NCBI RefSeq assembly: GCF_018500185.1 | Contig: NZ_JAHBGI010000004.1 | Span: forward strand, 248,001-312,000 | Length of the DNA: 64,000 nucleotides | Direction of reading: 5' to 3' | Source of the DNA: Litoribacter ruber | Lineage (GTDB): Bacteria; Bacteroidota; Bacteroidia; Cytophagales; Cyclobacteriaceae | Shown here: one piece after another, positions 37,583 through 44,957 of the stretch | Position numbering within the stretch: position 1 is the first letter of the stretch | Layout: each line of letters starts with the position of its first letter | Program-made: the position numbers and the translations under genes | Notes under the pieces: model-generated | What the model saw: the letters and a program-made list of their open reading frames with translations, nothing else | The model's database searches: none | Told to the model about the DNA's origin: nothing

Positions 37583-38737
37583 ATGTTAGCAATGAATTAT
37601 AGGGGCCCCAAAAGGGTCCGAGTAGACAAAAAACCGGAGCCTACAATCCTACATCCCGAAGACGCCATTGTCCGAGTGACGAGATCATGCATCTGCGGCT
37701 CTGATTTGCACCTTTATAATGGACTGGTGCCTGATACAAGAGTAGGCTCTACGTTCGGCCATGAGTTTGTAGGCGTGGTGGAGGAAATCGGCAGTGATGT
37801 TACCAACGTGAAAGTGGGGGACAATGTGCTGGTGCCTTTCAATATCGCCTGCGGCAAATGTGCTTTCTGCAAGCAAGGCCTTTTTGGCAATTGCCATGAA
37901 GCCAACTCCCAGGCCACGGCTGTGGGGGGTATTTTCGGGTATTCTCATACAGCAGGGGGATATGATGGCGGGCAGGCAGAATATGTCCGCGTTCCCTATG
38001 CCAACGTGGGGCCCACGGTAATTCCCGAAGGAATGGATCCGGATGATGCCGTATTGTTGACCGATGTGGTGCCTACCGGCTATCAGGCAGCCGAAATGGG
38101 AGGGATCCAAAAAGGCGATACCGTAGTGATTTTCGGTGCCGGGCCCATTGGCATCATGGCGGCAAAGTGCTCATGGCTCTTCGGAGCGGGAAGAGTGATT
38201 GTCATCGACCATATAGAATACCGGTTGGAATTTGCGAAAAATTACGCCCAATGCGAGGTCTATAATTTTAAATCCATGGATGACCCTGTGCTTTTCATCA
38301 AAAAGGAAACCGACTGGATGGGGGCCGATGTATGTATTGATGCAGTGGGTGCAGAGGCGGCTGGAGATGTGATGCAAACAATCACGGGCAGAAAATTACT
38401 GCTCCAAGCCGGGTCCGCTACCGCACTACATTGGGCTATCAACGGTGTAAAGAAAGGTGGTATTGTTTCAATAGTCGGTGTATATGGGCCTACGGACAAC
38501 TTGGTGCCCATAGGAAATGTGGTGAACAAAGGTATTACCATCCGCGCCAACCAGGCTTCGGTAAAGAGGTTGCTGCCCAAATTGATCAAACATGTACAAG
38601 ATGGGCTGATAGATCCAAAAGCGCTCATAACCCATCGGGTGCCCTTGGAGGAGATTGCCGATGCATACCATATTTTCTCCGAAAAACTGGACAACTGTAT
38701 CAAACCTGTGCTCATTCCACCATCCGCTAACAGATAA
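37583..38737 (+). CDS. Zinc-dependent alcohol dehydrogenase (formaldehyde-dehydrogenase-like)
   Basis: This is a 384-residue medium-chain dehydrogenase. The catalytic zinc ligands lie in RSCICGSDLHLYNG and FGHEFVGVVEE, and the structural zinc lobe is CGKCAFCKQGLFGNC. The coenzyme motif is VVIFGAGPIGIMAA, followed by an acidic residue after the second strand (VIVIDHIEYRLE), which favours NAD over NADP. The overall pattern, with a long loop around residues 100-140, matches the glutathione-independent formaldehyde dehydrogenase/threonine dehydrogenase-like subgroup. The substrate is uncertain. It is followed after 12 bases by an unknown gene. Confidence 0.92.
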   Translation: MLAMNYRGPKRVRVDKKPEPTILHPEDAIVRVTRSCICGSDLHLYNGLVPDTRVGSTFGHEFVGVVEEIGSDVTNVKVGDNVLVPFNIACGKCAFCKQGLFGNCHEANSQATAVGGIFGYSHTAGGYDGGQAEYVRVPYANVGPTVIPEGMDPDDAVLLTDVVPTGYQAAEMGGIQKGDTVVIFGAGPIGIMAAKCSWLFGAGRVIVIDHIEYRLEFAKNYAQCEVYNFKSMDDPVLFIKKETDWMGADVCIDAVGAEAAGDVMQTITGRKLLLQAGSATALHWAINGVKKGGIVSIVGVYGPTDNLVPIGNVVNKGITIRANQASVKRLLPKLIKHVQDGLIDPKALITHRVPLEEIADAYHIFSEKLDNCIKPVLIPPSANR

Positions 38738-38749
38738 AATAGAACCGTC

Positions 38750-39235
38750 ATGGAACATAAAATTAAAGATTACACACGTATCAAGGGTTGGGGGGTAGAT
38801 GCCGATCCTGAAAATGATCCAACTTATCCAATAAAAAATCGAACCAATGAGGAACACAAAGGTTACAGTTGGGAGCGGCCACCGCAGCAGGTGGTCAACA
38901 TGGAAATATTGAAGTCGGTAGAAAGGCCAAATGTATCTGCAGTTTTCGGAACATCCATGCCGCCAAGCGGATTGAGCGGAAAACTTAGGCGATTTGCCTA
39001 TCAGTGGAGTGAAAATACTTACACCAGATGGCTTACCTTGATTTTTGCCGATCGGGTAAATGAATATGAGGGAATAGTTGAGGATATAAAAAGCGGAAAC
39101 ATTCCGAACATATTTGCTGAAAAAGGTTGGAAAGCTGAGTGGCGGCTTAAACCGGAAAGGTTAGCTATTAAAATAGGTACAACGGCTGCAATAGTTACAG
39201 CTCTGTTGACAGTAATGATAAGGAAAAGTAAATAA
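38750..39235 (+). CDS. Hypothetical protein with C-terminal membrane helix
   Basis: This is a 161-residue protein. The first 80 residues are polar and carry DADPENDPTYPIKNR and SWERPPQQ. A middle part (SGKLRRFAYQWSENTYTRW, then ADRVNEYEGIVED) is predicted helical and soluble. One hydrophobic segment (about 141-156) ends in RKSK, so the protein may be tail-anchored. I do not recognise a family. Close spacing to the dehydrogenase suggests a shared transcript ended by the hairpin at 39253-39295. Confidence 0.8.
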   Translation: MEHKIKDYTRIKGWGVDADPENDPTYPIKNRTNEEHKGYSWERPPQQVVNMEILKSVERPNVSAVFGTSMPPSGLSGKLRRFAYQWSENTYTRWLTLIFADRVNEYEGIVEDIKSGNIPNIFAEKGWKAEWRLKPERLAIKIGTTAAIVTALLTVMIRKSK

Positions 39236-39252
39236 CAAAATTGACCAGGCCC

Positions 39253-39295
39253 GAGGCTTCCATCTACAATTTAGGTGGGGGCCTCAATTTTTTTT
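39253..39295 (+). terminator. Terminator after the dehydrogenase operon
   Basis: GAGGC at 39253-39257 pairs with GCCTC at 39281-39285, with further imperfect pairing inside (TTCCATC against GGTGGG), followed by AA and eight T residues to 39295. It lies 18 bases after the stop of the preceding gene. Confidence 0.65.
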
Positions 39296-39364
39296 ACCCA
39301 ATTGAAAGCCAAAAAGCTGACTTATGCGCTATGGCTTTATTTTAGTCTCTTTTAGATATAAAAA

Positions 39365-39394
39365 AAATCCCGAATCTGAGGAGATTCGGGATTT
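39365..39394. terminator. Strong hairpin terminator for the convergent gene at 39411
   Basis: AAATCCCGAATCT at 39365-39377 pairs perfectly with AGATTCGGGATTT at 39382-39394 over a GAGG loop. An A run precedes it on +, giving a T run on the minus transcript. It therefore closes the small HTH-like gene and can also back up the terminator at 39253. Confidence 0.8.
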
Positions 39395-39410
39395 GCGTTT
39401 GTTTGTTTAA

Positions 39411-39824
39411 TTATTCGCCAAACTGTTTTTCCCACTGAAGGAAAGATTGATAAGAAACATTGTTCTTTTTGCTGAAATCAGCTTTGTTAGCATATTTCTT
39501 TTGATTGTCATGCCAGTCTTTGATCAACTCTCTTTTTTCATCATCAGTCAATCTTTTTCTTTTACCGCCTGTCGCAGAACCGCCACCAGTTACAGCGCCA
39601 AGAAGTTTGTTTAGTTGATTTAACTCCTTATTGTCTGACAAATCAATACCGAAAGCATTTTTGAATGAAACAAGTGCTGAGTTTTTAGAAGAAGTGATAG
39701 TAACATTCACACCTGCTTTGCTAGCTTGCTCTAAGGTGTATTTTTTGCCTTGGGCATCCACTGCCATCATTTCATCACTTTCTAAATCAGCTGTGATTTC
39801 TTTTAGTTTTTCTAATGTGTTCAT
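39411..39824 (-). CDS. Small protein with C-terminal transposase-like HTH domain
   Basis: This is a 137-residue protein of two parts. The N-terminal half (about 1-80) is soluble and mixed alpha/beta, with TITSSKNSALVSFKNAFGI. A Gly-rich basic linker (GGGSATGGKRKRL, about 79-91) leads to about 45 residues (DDEKRELIKDWHDNQKKYAN, then SKKNNVSYQSFLQWEKQFGE) that read as a helix-turn-helix of the kind found at the start of transposase OrfA proteins. There is no catalytic domain. It is preceded by a promoter-like element and a tandem TCTAATTAA repeat, so autoregulation is possible. Function is unknown; DNA binding is inferred. Confidence 0.75.
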   Translation of the reverse strand: MNTLEKLKEITADLESDEMMAVDAQGKKYTLEQASKAGVNVTITSSKNSALVSFKNAFGIDLSDNKELNQLNKLLGAVTGGGSATGGKRKRLTDDEKRELIKDWHDNQKKYANKADFSKKNNVSYQSFLQWEKQFGE

Positions 39825-39850
39825 TGTCTGTAATGGTTTTAAAAATATAT

Positions 39851-39887
39851 TCTAATTAATCTAATTAATTTGAGTTTACCAAATCTA
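39851..39887 (-). promoter_or_regulatory. Promoter-like element and tandem repeat upstream of the HTH gene
   Basis: On the minus strand TAGATTTG (39880-39887) matches TAnnTTTG and would give a leader of about 50 bases. Between it and the start lies a tandem pair TCTAATTAA (39851-39859 and 39860-39868 on +). No clear -33 element was seen. The repeat just downstream of the promoter is placed as expected for an operator. The rest of the gap to 39991 is AT-rich with no gene. Confidence 0.4.
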
Positions 39888-39991
39888 TTAAATAAAAAAA
39901 TATAAATCTATAAAAAATCATTTTAAATCTAGTTAAAAAACTTATTTGAGAAGCGTAGTTGGACTCTTGACAATAGTTTTTTAATACAAAA

Positions 39992-40663
39992 TTAAAGGTG
40001 TGATAATTTTGTAATGCTCTTGTTTTCAGCTGATTTCAGCAGTTTCATAAAAAGTATCGCCGTTAGCATGGCGTCCCCAGATGCAGTATGCCGGTCATGC
40101 AATGGGATTTTATATCTTTTGCAAAGTGCGTCTAGACTATATTCTTCATTTCTTATTAATTCTGGATTAAAGTGATAACCCTTCTCAAGTCTTACGGCCA
40201 ATTCAAAAGTGTCTATGGTTTTATTCAAAAGCTTTTTTAAGCCAAAAGGGCGGTAAGTCTTTTGTAACATTTGAATATCAAACCCCACATGGTGCCCTAC
40301 CACTATGCTGTTTCCGATATATTGTAAAGAATGTTGTGCAAATGAGGAAAGCTCTTCCGCATCATTTTTTTGAACAATTTCATGAACGGATAAAGCTTCA
40401 CTTTTAACCAAAGGGGCCTTTACATATATTTCTAAAAGATCACTTAAATGGATGTGATATTTTTTGACCTTTAAAGCCCCAAAAGACAAGATGTAATCTT
40501 TATTTACATTTAACCCGGTAGTTTCCGTGTCAAGAATACAAAAAGTGAGTTGGTCTAATGGAGTATCAGGATTGGTTTTTGAGCGGAATTTATCTTCATA
40601 TTCCTTTACAAAATCAGTTTTGGTAAATTCGTCTTCCCATATTTTTTTCCACCAGCTACTCAT
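39992..40663 (-). CDS. DnaQ-like 3'-5' exonuclease
   Basis: This is a 223-residue DEDDh exonuclease domain protein. Exo I is CILDTETTGLNVNK (D47 and E49 by count), Exo II is VGHHVGFDIQML, and Exo III is HDRHTASGDAMLTAILF with the His and Asp of the DEDDh type. No polymerase or other domain is fused. Its start overlaps the stop of the cNMP/CBS/DUF294 gene by 4 bases. This pair also occurs next to DUF4212-symporter-acs genes in many proteobacteria, as I recall, so it probably belongs to the acetate-linked set. Its substrate there is not known. Confidence 0.9.
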   Translation of the reverse strand: MSSWWKKIWEDEFTKTDFVKEYEDKFRSKTNPDTPLDQLTFCILDTETTGLNVNKDYILSFGALKVKKYHIHLSDLLEIYVKAPLVKSEALSVHEIVQKNDAEELSSFAQHSLQYIGNSIVVGHHVGFDIQMLQKTYRPFGLKKLLNKTIDTFELAVRLEKGYHFNPELIRNEEYSLDALCKRYKIPLHDRHTASGDAMLTAILFMKLLKSAENKSITKLSHL

Positions 40664-42609
40664 CCCTTAAAATAGTCTAATTGGAATCTCACTCGGAGCA
40701 AGGCCTGCAGCTCATCGATGGGATAAAACGCATTCTTTAACAATTGCCTTTGTAGTTTTCCTAGTTTGTTTGGCTCTATATATCTTCCTGATGATTCGGA
40801 CTTCAGCCCCTCGATGGCACGAATCCTCATCAGAATCTCGTATGCTTTGGCTGCCTCTAGATATATCTCTTTGTTCTGGGGCTCTACTTCTGCCAATTTT
40901 TCAAATCTTTTAAAAGTGTTGTTAATATCAACCATTTTATGACTTAAGACCAATAGTCGGGCAATATCTGTCAAAGGCATCATAGCCCTCATTTTGATAT
41001 CAAATTTATCACGGTGCTCCCCTGATTTTTCTACCACAAAATTTCTAAAAAAACCCAAGGGAGCGGGATTCATATTGGCATTTTTTGCTAAAAAATTTAA
41101 GAAAACTGATTTACCTTCTATTTCCTTATAGATATGTTTGGCCATGGCCTCTGATAATTTTTTCTGGCCATATATGGGTCTGAAATCAAAAAATATGGCC
41201 GAATGCATTAGCGACTCTTCGGTGGGATTGCTTATCCATTCCGAAAAATATTTCTTCCACTGGTCCAAGGGCTGACACCATTTTGGATTATTGGCCATCA
41301 TCAGGGCTGGACAGGGATGAAAACCACAGGCCAAGAGAATGTCAATGACAGATTGGGCAAGTTCTGCCAGAAAAGGTCTGGCCGCCAAATCAGCCTCAGG
41401 ATCCAGGTCTTCGTAAACAATCGCATTGTCCAGATCAGTGCGCAGCAGCTGCTCTTCTCTGCCTTCGCTTCCCAAGGAAATGAAGCAGAATTTGATTTTC
41501 CTGACTTCCTCGGGGTACTTTTTCTCTAGATTCCTTTTTGATATTTCTATTGCCCTTTGGATGATCAGGTCATTTATCTCAGAAATGATATTGGCCACAA
41601 AGTCCATGGAGACTTCATTCTCCAAATAATACTTAAGCAACCTCTCTGCACGGTTCCTGATTTTTGCCATCTCTTTAACCTCTGAGGTGTTCTGTAGGCC
41701 ATGGATCAATACCGCTGGACTGTTTCCCTGAGCGAGCAAAATGTCATGGTCAGAGATGATGCCCACAACCTTTGAGCTCGCTGTCCCATCTTCTGTGAAT
41801 ATTAAATGGTGAAGCTTTTGCCTTACCATGGTCAGGTACAGGTCTGGGAAGTTCGCATTTGGCTTCATGGTGGTTAGGGGACTGCTCATGATACGCTCCA
41901 CGGGTGTCTCAAATGGGAGCTTCTTAGCCACCAATCTATTGCGAAGGTCCTTGTCTGTAATTATCCCTAGAGGCAGCTTTTCATTGTCTACAATGATGAT
42001 GGAACCTACGTCTCTCTCTGCCATTTTTAATGCGGCGGCATGACAGCTTTCACCGATTTGACAGGTGAGCACTTCATGCTTTATCCGCACGTCAGATTGT
42101 CCGGTAAACAAGAGTAGGCCAATATCCTTGGTGGGGGAACCCAAAATGCTTCGGGCTTGCTGGGATTTGGAAAGGTCATTCCTGACTACCACCTGACCGG
42201 AGGCAAAGCCTGCCGCAAAGTACAGTGCTACCCGGTTGTTTTCCTTTAGAATGCTTTCAAAAGTTTGCACGGGTATAGCATAAACCAGGCTGTTTTCCGC
42301 TGCTTGGGCATTGAGCCTGTAGGGCCGTTTGCCCATCAGGGCCATCACGCCAAAGACATCCCCCTCATCGCATTTCTCATAGATTTCCTGCCTTCCGTCA
42401 ATACTTTGGGTAAGATGGATTTCGCCTTCCTTTAGGACAAAAAAGCAATCTTGGGCTGGTTCTCCCTGTTCGAAAAGGTATTCCTGCGGGGCAAAAAAAC
42501 GTATCTCCACAGCGGTGGCTACCGCCTCTAAGGCGGCCTCATCCAAAAAAGAAAAGGGTGGGTAACTCTGCAGGAATTCCCTGACCCTGTTTATGATAAC
42601 ATTGGCCAT
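40660..42609 (-). CDS. cNMP-binding / CBS / DUF294 nucleotidyltransferase-like protein
   Basis: This is a multi-domain signalling protein of about 649 residues. An N-terminal cyclic-nucleotide-binding domain (about 10-130; FEQGEPAQDCFFVLKEGEIH) is followed by two CBS domains (about 165-290; ADRDVGSIIIVDN-like) and a nucleotidyltransferase-like domain with SLGSEGREEQLLRTDLDNA, the GlnD-type metal-binding motif. A C-terminal DUF294 helical domain comes last. This architecture suggests adenylate/energy sensing coupled to nucleotidyl transfer onto an unknown target. The ATG at 42609 is preferred over a TTG at 42639, which would start almost inside the acs terminator. It overlaps the exonuclease by 4 bases. 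Confidence 0.9.
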   Translation of the reverse strand: MANVIINRVREFLQSYPPFSFLDEAALEAVATAVEIRFFAPQEYLFEQGEPAQDCFFVLKEGEIHLTQSIDGRQEIYEKCDEGDVFGVMALMGKRPYRLNAQAAENSLVYAIPVQTFESILKENNRVALYFAAGFASGQVVVRNDLSKSQQARSILGSPTKDIGLLLFTGQSDVRIKHEVLTCQIGESCHAAALKMAERDVGSIIIVDNEKLPLGIITDKDLRNRLVAKKLPFETPVERIMSSPLTTMKPNANFPDLYLTMVRQKLHHLIFTEDGTASSKVVGIISDHDILLAQGNSPAVLIHGLQNTSEVKEMAKIRNRAERLLKYYLENEVSMDFVANIISEINDLIIQRAIEISKRNLEKKYPEEVRKIKFCFISLGSEGREEQLLRTDLDNAIVYEDLDPEADLAARPFLAELAQSVIDILLACGFHPCPALMMANNPKWCQPLDQWKKYFSEWISNPTEESLMHSAIFFDFRPIYGQKKLSEAMAKHIYKEIEGKSVFLNFLAKNANMNPAPLGFFRNFVVEKSGEHRDKFDIKMRAMMPLTDIARLLVLSHKMVDINNTFKRFEKLAEVEPQNKEIYLEAAKAYEILMRIRAIEGLKSESSGRYIEPNKLGKLQRQLLKNAFYPIDELQALLRVRFQLDYFKG

Positions 42610-42637
42610 ATTACGGAAGTTAAAGAAAGTTTTAAGC

Positions 42638-42674
42638 AAAAAAAAGAGGCATACCGGACTTTTTGGTATGCCTC
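42638..42674 (-). terminator. Terminator after acs
   Basis: GAGGCATACC (42646-42655) pairs with GGTATGCCTC (42665-42674) over a 9-base loop. Read on the minus strand the stem is followed by a run of T residues (A run at 42638-42645 on +). It closes the acetate operon before the DUF294 gene. Confidence 0.8.
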
Positions 42675-42684
42675 ACTAGTCGAA

Positions 42685-44577
42685 TTATTTCCTGCCGTCA
42701 ATAATCTCGGTCACTACCTCAGGATCAAGTAGGGTGGAGGTGTCACCCATATTATCCAAGCTTCCTTCGGCCACTTTTCGCAAAATCCTTCTCATTATTT
42801 TGCCCGAACGGGTTTTGGGAAGTCCAGAGACGATCTGGATTTTATCCGGTTTGGCTATTGGGCCAATGATCTTGGAAACAGTGTCCTTGATTTCGTTGAC
42901 CAGGTTTTCCTCGGTTCTGTTTTTCATGTCGGAAATCACGTAAGCGTATATTCCCTGACCTTTCACTTCATGCGGATAGCCAACCACTGCTGATTCGATC
43001 ACAAGTGGGTGCTCGTTGATGGCATTTTCCACTTCGGCAGTGCCCATTCTGTGACCGGAAACGTTGATTACATCATCCACTCGGCCGAGGATCCTGTAAT
43101 AACCGTCATGGTCTCTTTTTACACCATCCCCTGTAAAATACATGCCTTTATAAGTGGAGAAATAGGTCTGCTTGCAACGCTCATGGTCCCCATAAGTCGT
43201 TCTCAGCATGCCTGGCCAAGGGAAGCAGATGCAAAGGTTGCCCTCTACCGAATTGCCGGTCATGATTTTCCCCTCATTATCCACTATGCATAGTTGAATA
43301 CCCGGCAACGGTAAAGTAGCATAAGCAGGTTTGGTCGGGGTGATGCCGGCGATTGGAGAAACCATGATCCCGCCGGTTTCCGTCTGCCACCAGGTATCAA
43401 CAATGGGGCAGCGAGTCTTGCCGATATGTGTATGGTACCAGTGCCAAGCCTCCTCGTTGATTGGTTCACCCACCGAACCCAGCACCTTGAGACTGCTTAG
43501 GTCATACGGTTCGATTGGGTCAGTGCCATGGGCCTGAAGTGCACGGATGGCGGTAGGGGCGGTGTAAAATTGGTTGACCTTGTATTTTTCACAGACCGCC
43601 CAGAACCGGCCCGCATCCGGATATGTCGGCACGCCTTCAAACATTATGGATGTGGCCCCTGCCAACAATGGTCCGTAGACAATATACGAATGGCCAGTGA
43701 TCCAGCCAATGTCTGCTGTGCACCAATATACATCACCGGGTGAATATTGGAATACGTTCTCGAAAGAGTATTTTGTATATACCATATAGCCACCAATCGT
43801 GTGGACCACTCCTTTAGGCTTGCCGGTGGAACCTGAGGTGTAAAGGATGAAGAGCATGTCTTCGCTATCCATCACCTCAGCTTTGTTGGTGTCTTCTTCC
43901 CCTTCGATTACCTCATGCCACCAGTGATCACGACCTTCCTTCATGGTCACTTCTTGCCCGGTTCGCTGGTAAACGATCACGGTGTCGACGGAGGATTTTT
44001 CCAAGGCCTCATCCACCACGCTCTTGACGCCTATTTTCTTGTTGCCCCGGTAATTGCCGTCGGAGGTCAGGATGGCTTTAGCCCCACAGTCATTGACCCG
44101 GTCGGCCAAGGCGGAGGAGCTGAATCCGGCAAAAACCACCGAATGGATGGCTCCGATCCTGGCACAGGCTAGCATGGCCACGGCGGCTTCCGGCACCATG
44201 GGCATATAGATGATTACCCGGTCGCCTTTTTTTATACCTTTGGCCTTTAGCGCATTTGAAAATCTACAGACCTCATGGTAAAGTTCTCTGTATGTAATGG
44301 TCCGGCCCTCCTCATTGGGGTCGTTTGGCTCCCAAATGATTGCCGCTCTGTCATCCAGGGTATAAAGGTGTTTTTCAAATATGTTTTCGGTGATGTTGAG
44401 TTTTGCATTGACAAACCATTTAATATCCGGCCCTTCAAAATCCCACTCCAGGACCTTGTCCCATCTTTTCTGCCAATGAAAGGAATCAGCTATTCTGGCC
44501 CAGAACTTTTCAGGCTCGGTCACCGATTTTTGATATTCATGGAAGTATCCGCTCAGCGTGTGGATTCTATCGCTCAT
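42685..44577 (-). CDS. acs: Acetyl-CoA synthetase
   Basis: This AMP-forming enzyme makes acetyl-CoA from acetate, ATP and CoA. The P-loop-like motif LYTSGSTGKPKGVVHT, the WWQTETGG motif and the hinge region GRVDDVINVSGHR are present. The C-terminal lysine of TRSGKIMRRILRK is the known acylation site in Acs and may allow control by acetylation. At 630 residues it has full length. It follows the receiver gene by 23 bases, too little for a typical promoter, so it is probably co-transcribed with the symporter-kinase and receiver genes. Confidence 0.96.
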   Translation of the reverse strand: MSDRIHTLSGYFHEYQKSVTEPEKFWARIADSFHWQKRWDKVLEWDFEGPDIKWFVNAKLNITENIFEKHLYTLDDRAAIIWEPNDPNEEGRTITYRELYHEVCRFSNALKAKGIKKGDRVIIYMPMVPEAAVAMLACARIGAIHSVVFAGFSSSALADRVNDCGAKAILTSDGNYRGNKKIGVKSVVDEALEKSSVDTVIVYQRTGQEVTMKEGRDHWWHEVIEGEEDTNKAEVMDSEDMLFILYTSGSTGKPKGVVHTIGGYMVYTKYSFENVFQYSPGDVYWCTADIGWITGHSYIVYGPLLAGATSIMFEGVPTYPDAGRFWAVCEKYKVNQFYTAPTAIRALQAHGTDPIEPYDLSSLKVLGSVGEPINEEAWHWYHTHIGKTRCPIVDTWWQTETGGIMVSPIAGITPTKPAYATLPLPGIQLCIVDNEGKIMTGNSVEGNLCICFPWPGMLRTTYGDHERCKQTYFSTYKGMYFTGDGVKRDHDGYYRILGRVDDVINVSGHRMGTAEVENAINEHPLVIESAVVGYPHEVKGQGIYAYVISDMKNRTEENLVNEIKDTVSKIIGPIAKPDKIQIVSGLPKTRSGKIMRRILRKVAEGSLDNMGDTSTLLDPEVVTEIIDGRK

Positions 44578-44600
44578 AAGTTATCTAAAGTTTATATTGG

Positions 44601-44957
44601 TTAATTGATTAATGCTTTTACTTGGTTAAGCAGGTTTTTGGTGGAAAAAGGCTTGGTCAAATAGAGGTCCGCACCTAGTTCCTTGCCCTTTTCCACATCC
44701 TGTTGCTTGCTCTTGGCGGTAAGGAAGATAACCTTTACCTCCTGATGGTTCTTTTTGAGATGAGCGCAAACTTCATATCCATCCACTTTGGGCATCATGA
44801 TATCCAAGATCACCACCTTGGGGGTGGATTGTTCTATCAAATCCAGGGCCTCCTCACCATCTCTGGCAATTAAGACCTGAAAACCTTCTTTTTTGAAGAG
44901 AAACTCCAAAGAAAGCAGGATGTTGGGTTCGTCATCTACTATGAGTATTCTGTTCAT
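44601..44957 (-). CDS. Receiver-only response regulator
   Basis: This is a 118-residue single receiver domain. The acidic pocket is IVDDEPN (D7, D8), the phospho-acceptor D51 lies in VVILDIMMPKVDG, and the switch Thr and Lys are in VIFLTAKSK and LYLTKPFS. There is no DNA-binding output domain. The first 26 bases of the gene overlap the end of the symporter-kinase gene, so the pair is translationally linked and very likely a cognate two-component system. Its output must pass through another protein, in contrast to the CrbR-type LuxR regulators that control acs in proteobacteria. Confidence 0.92.
   Translation of the reverse strand: MNRILIVDDEPNILLSLEFLFKKEGFQVLIARDGEEALDLIEQSTPKVVILDIMMPKVDGYEVCAHLKKNHQEVKVIFLTAKSKQQDVEKGKELGADLYLTKPFSTKNLLNQVKALIN

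Noticed and set aside
42610-42639. TTG start of the DUF294 protein
   Set aside because: It would begin directly at the T tract of the acs terminator; the ATG at 42609 fits the usual family start.
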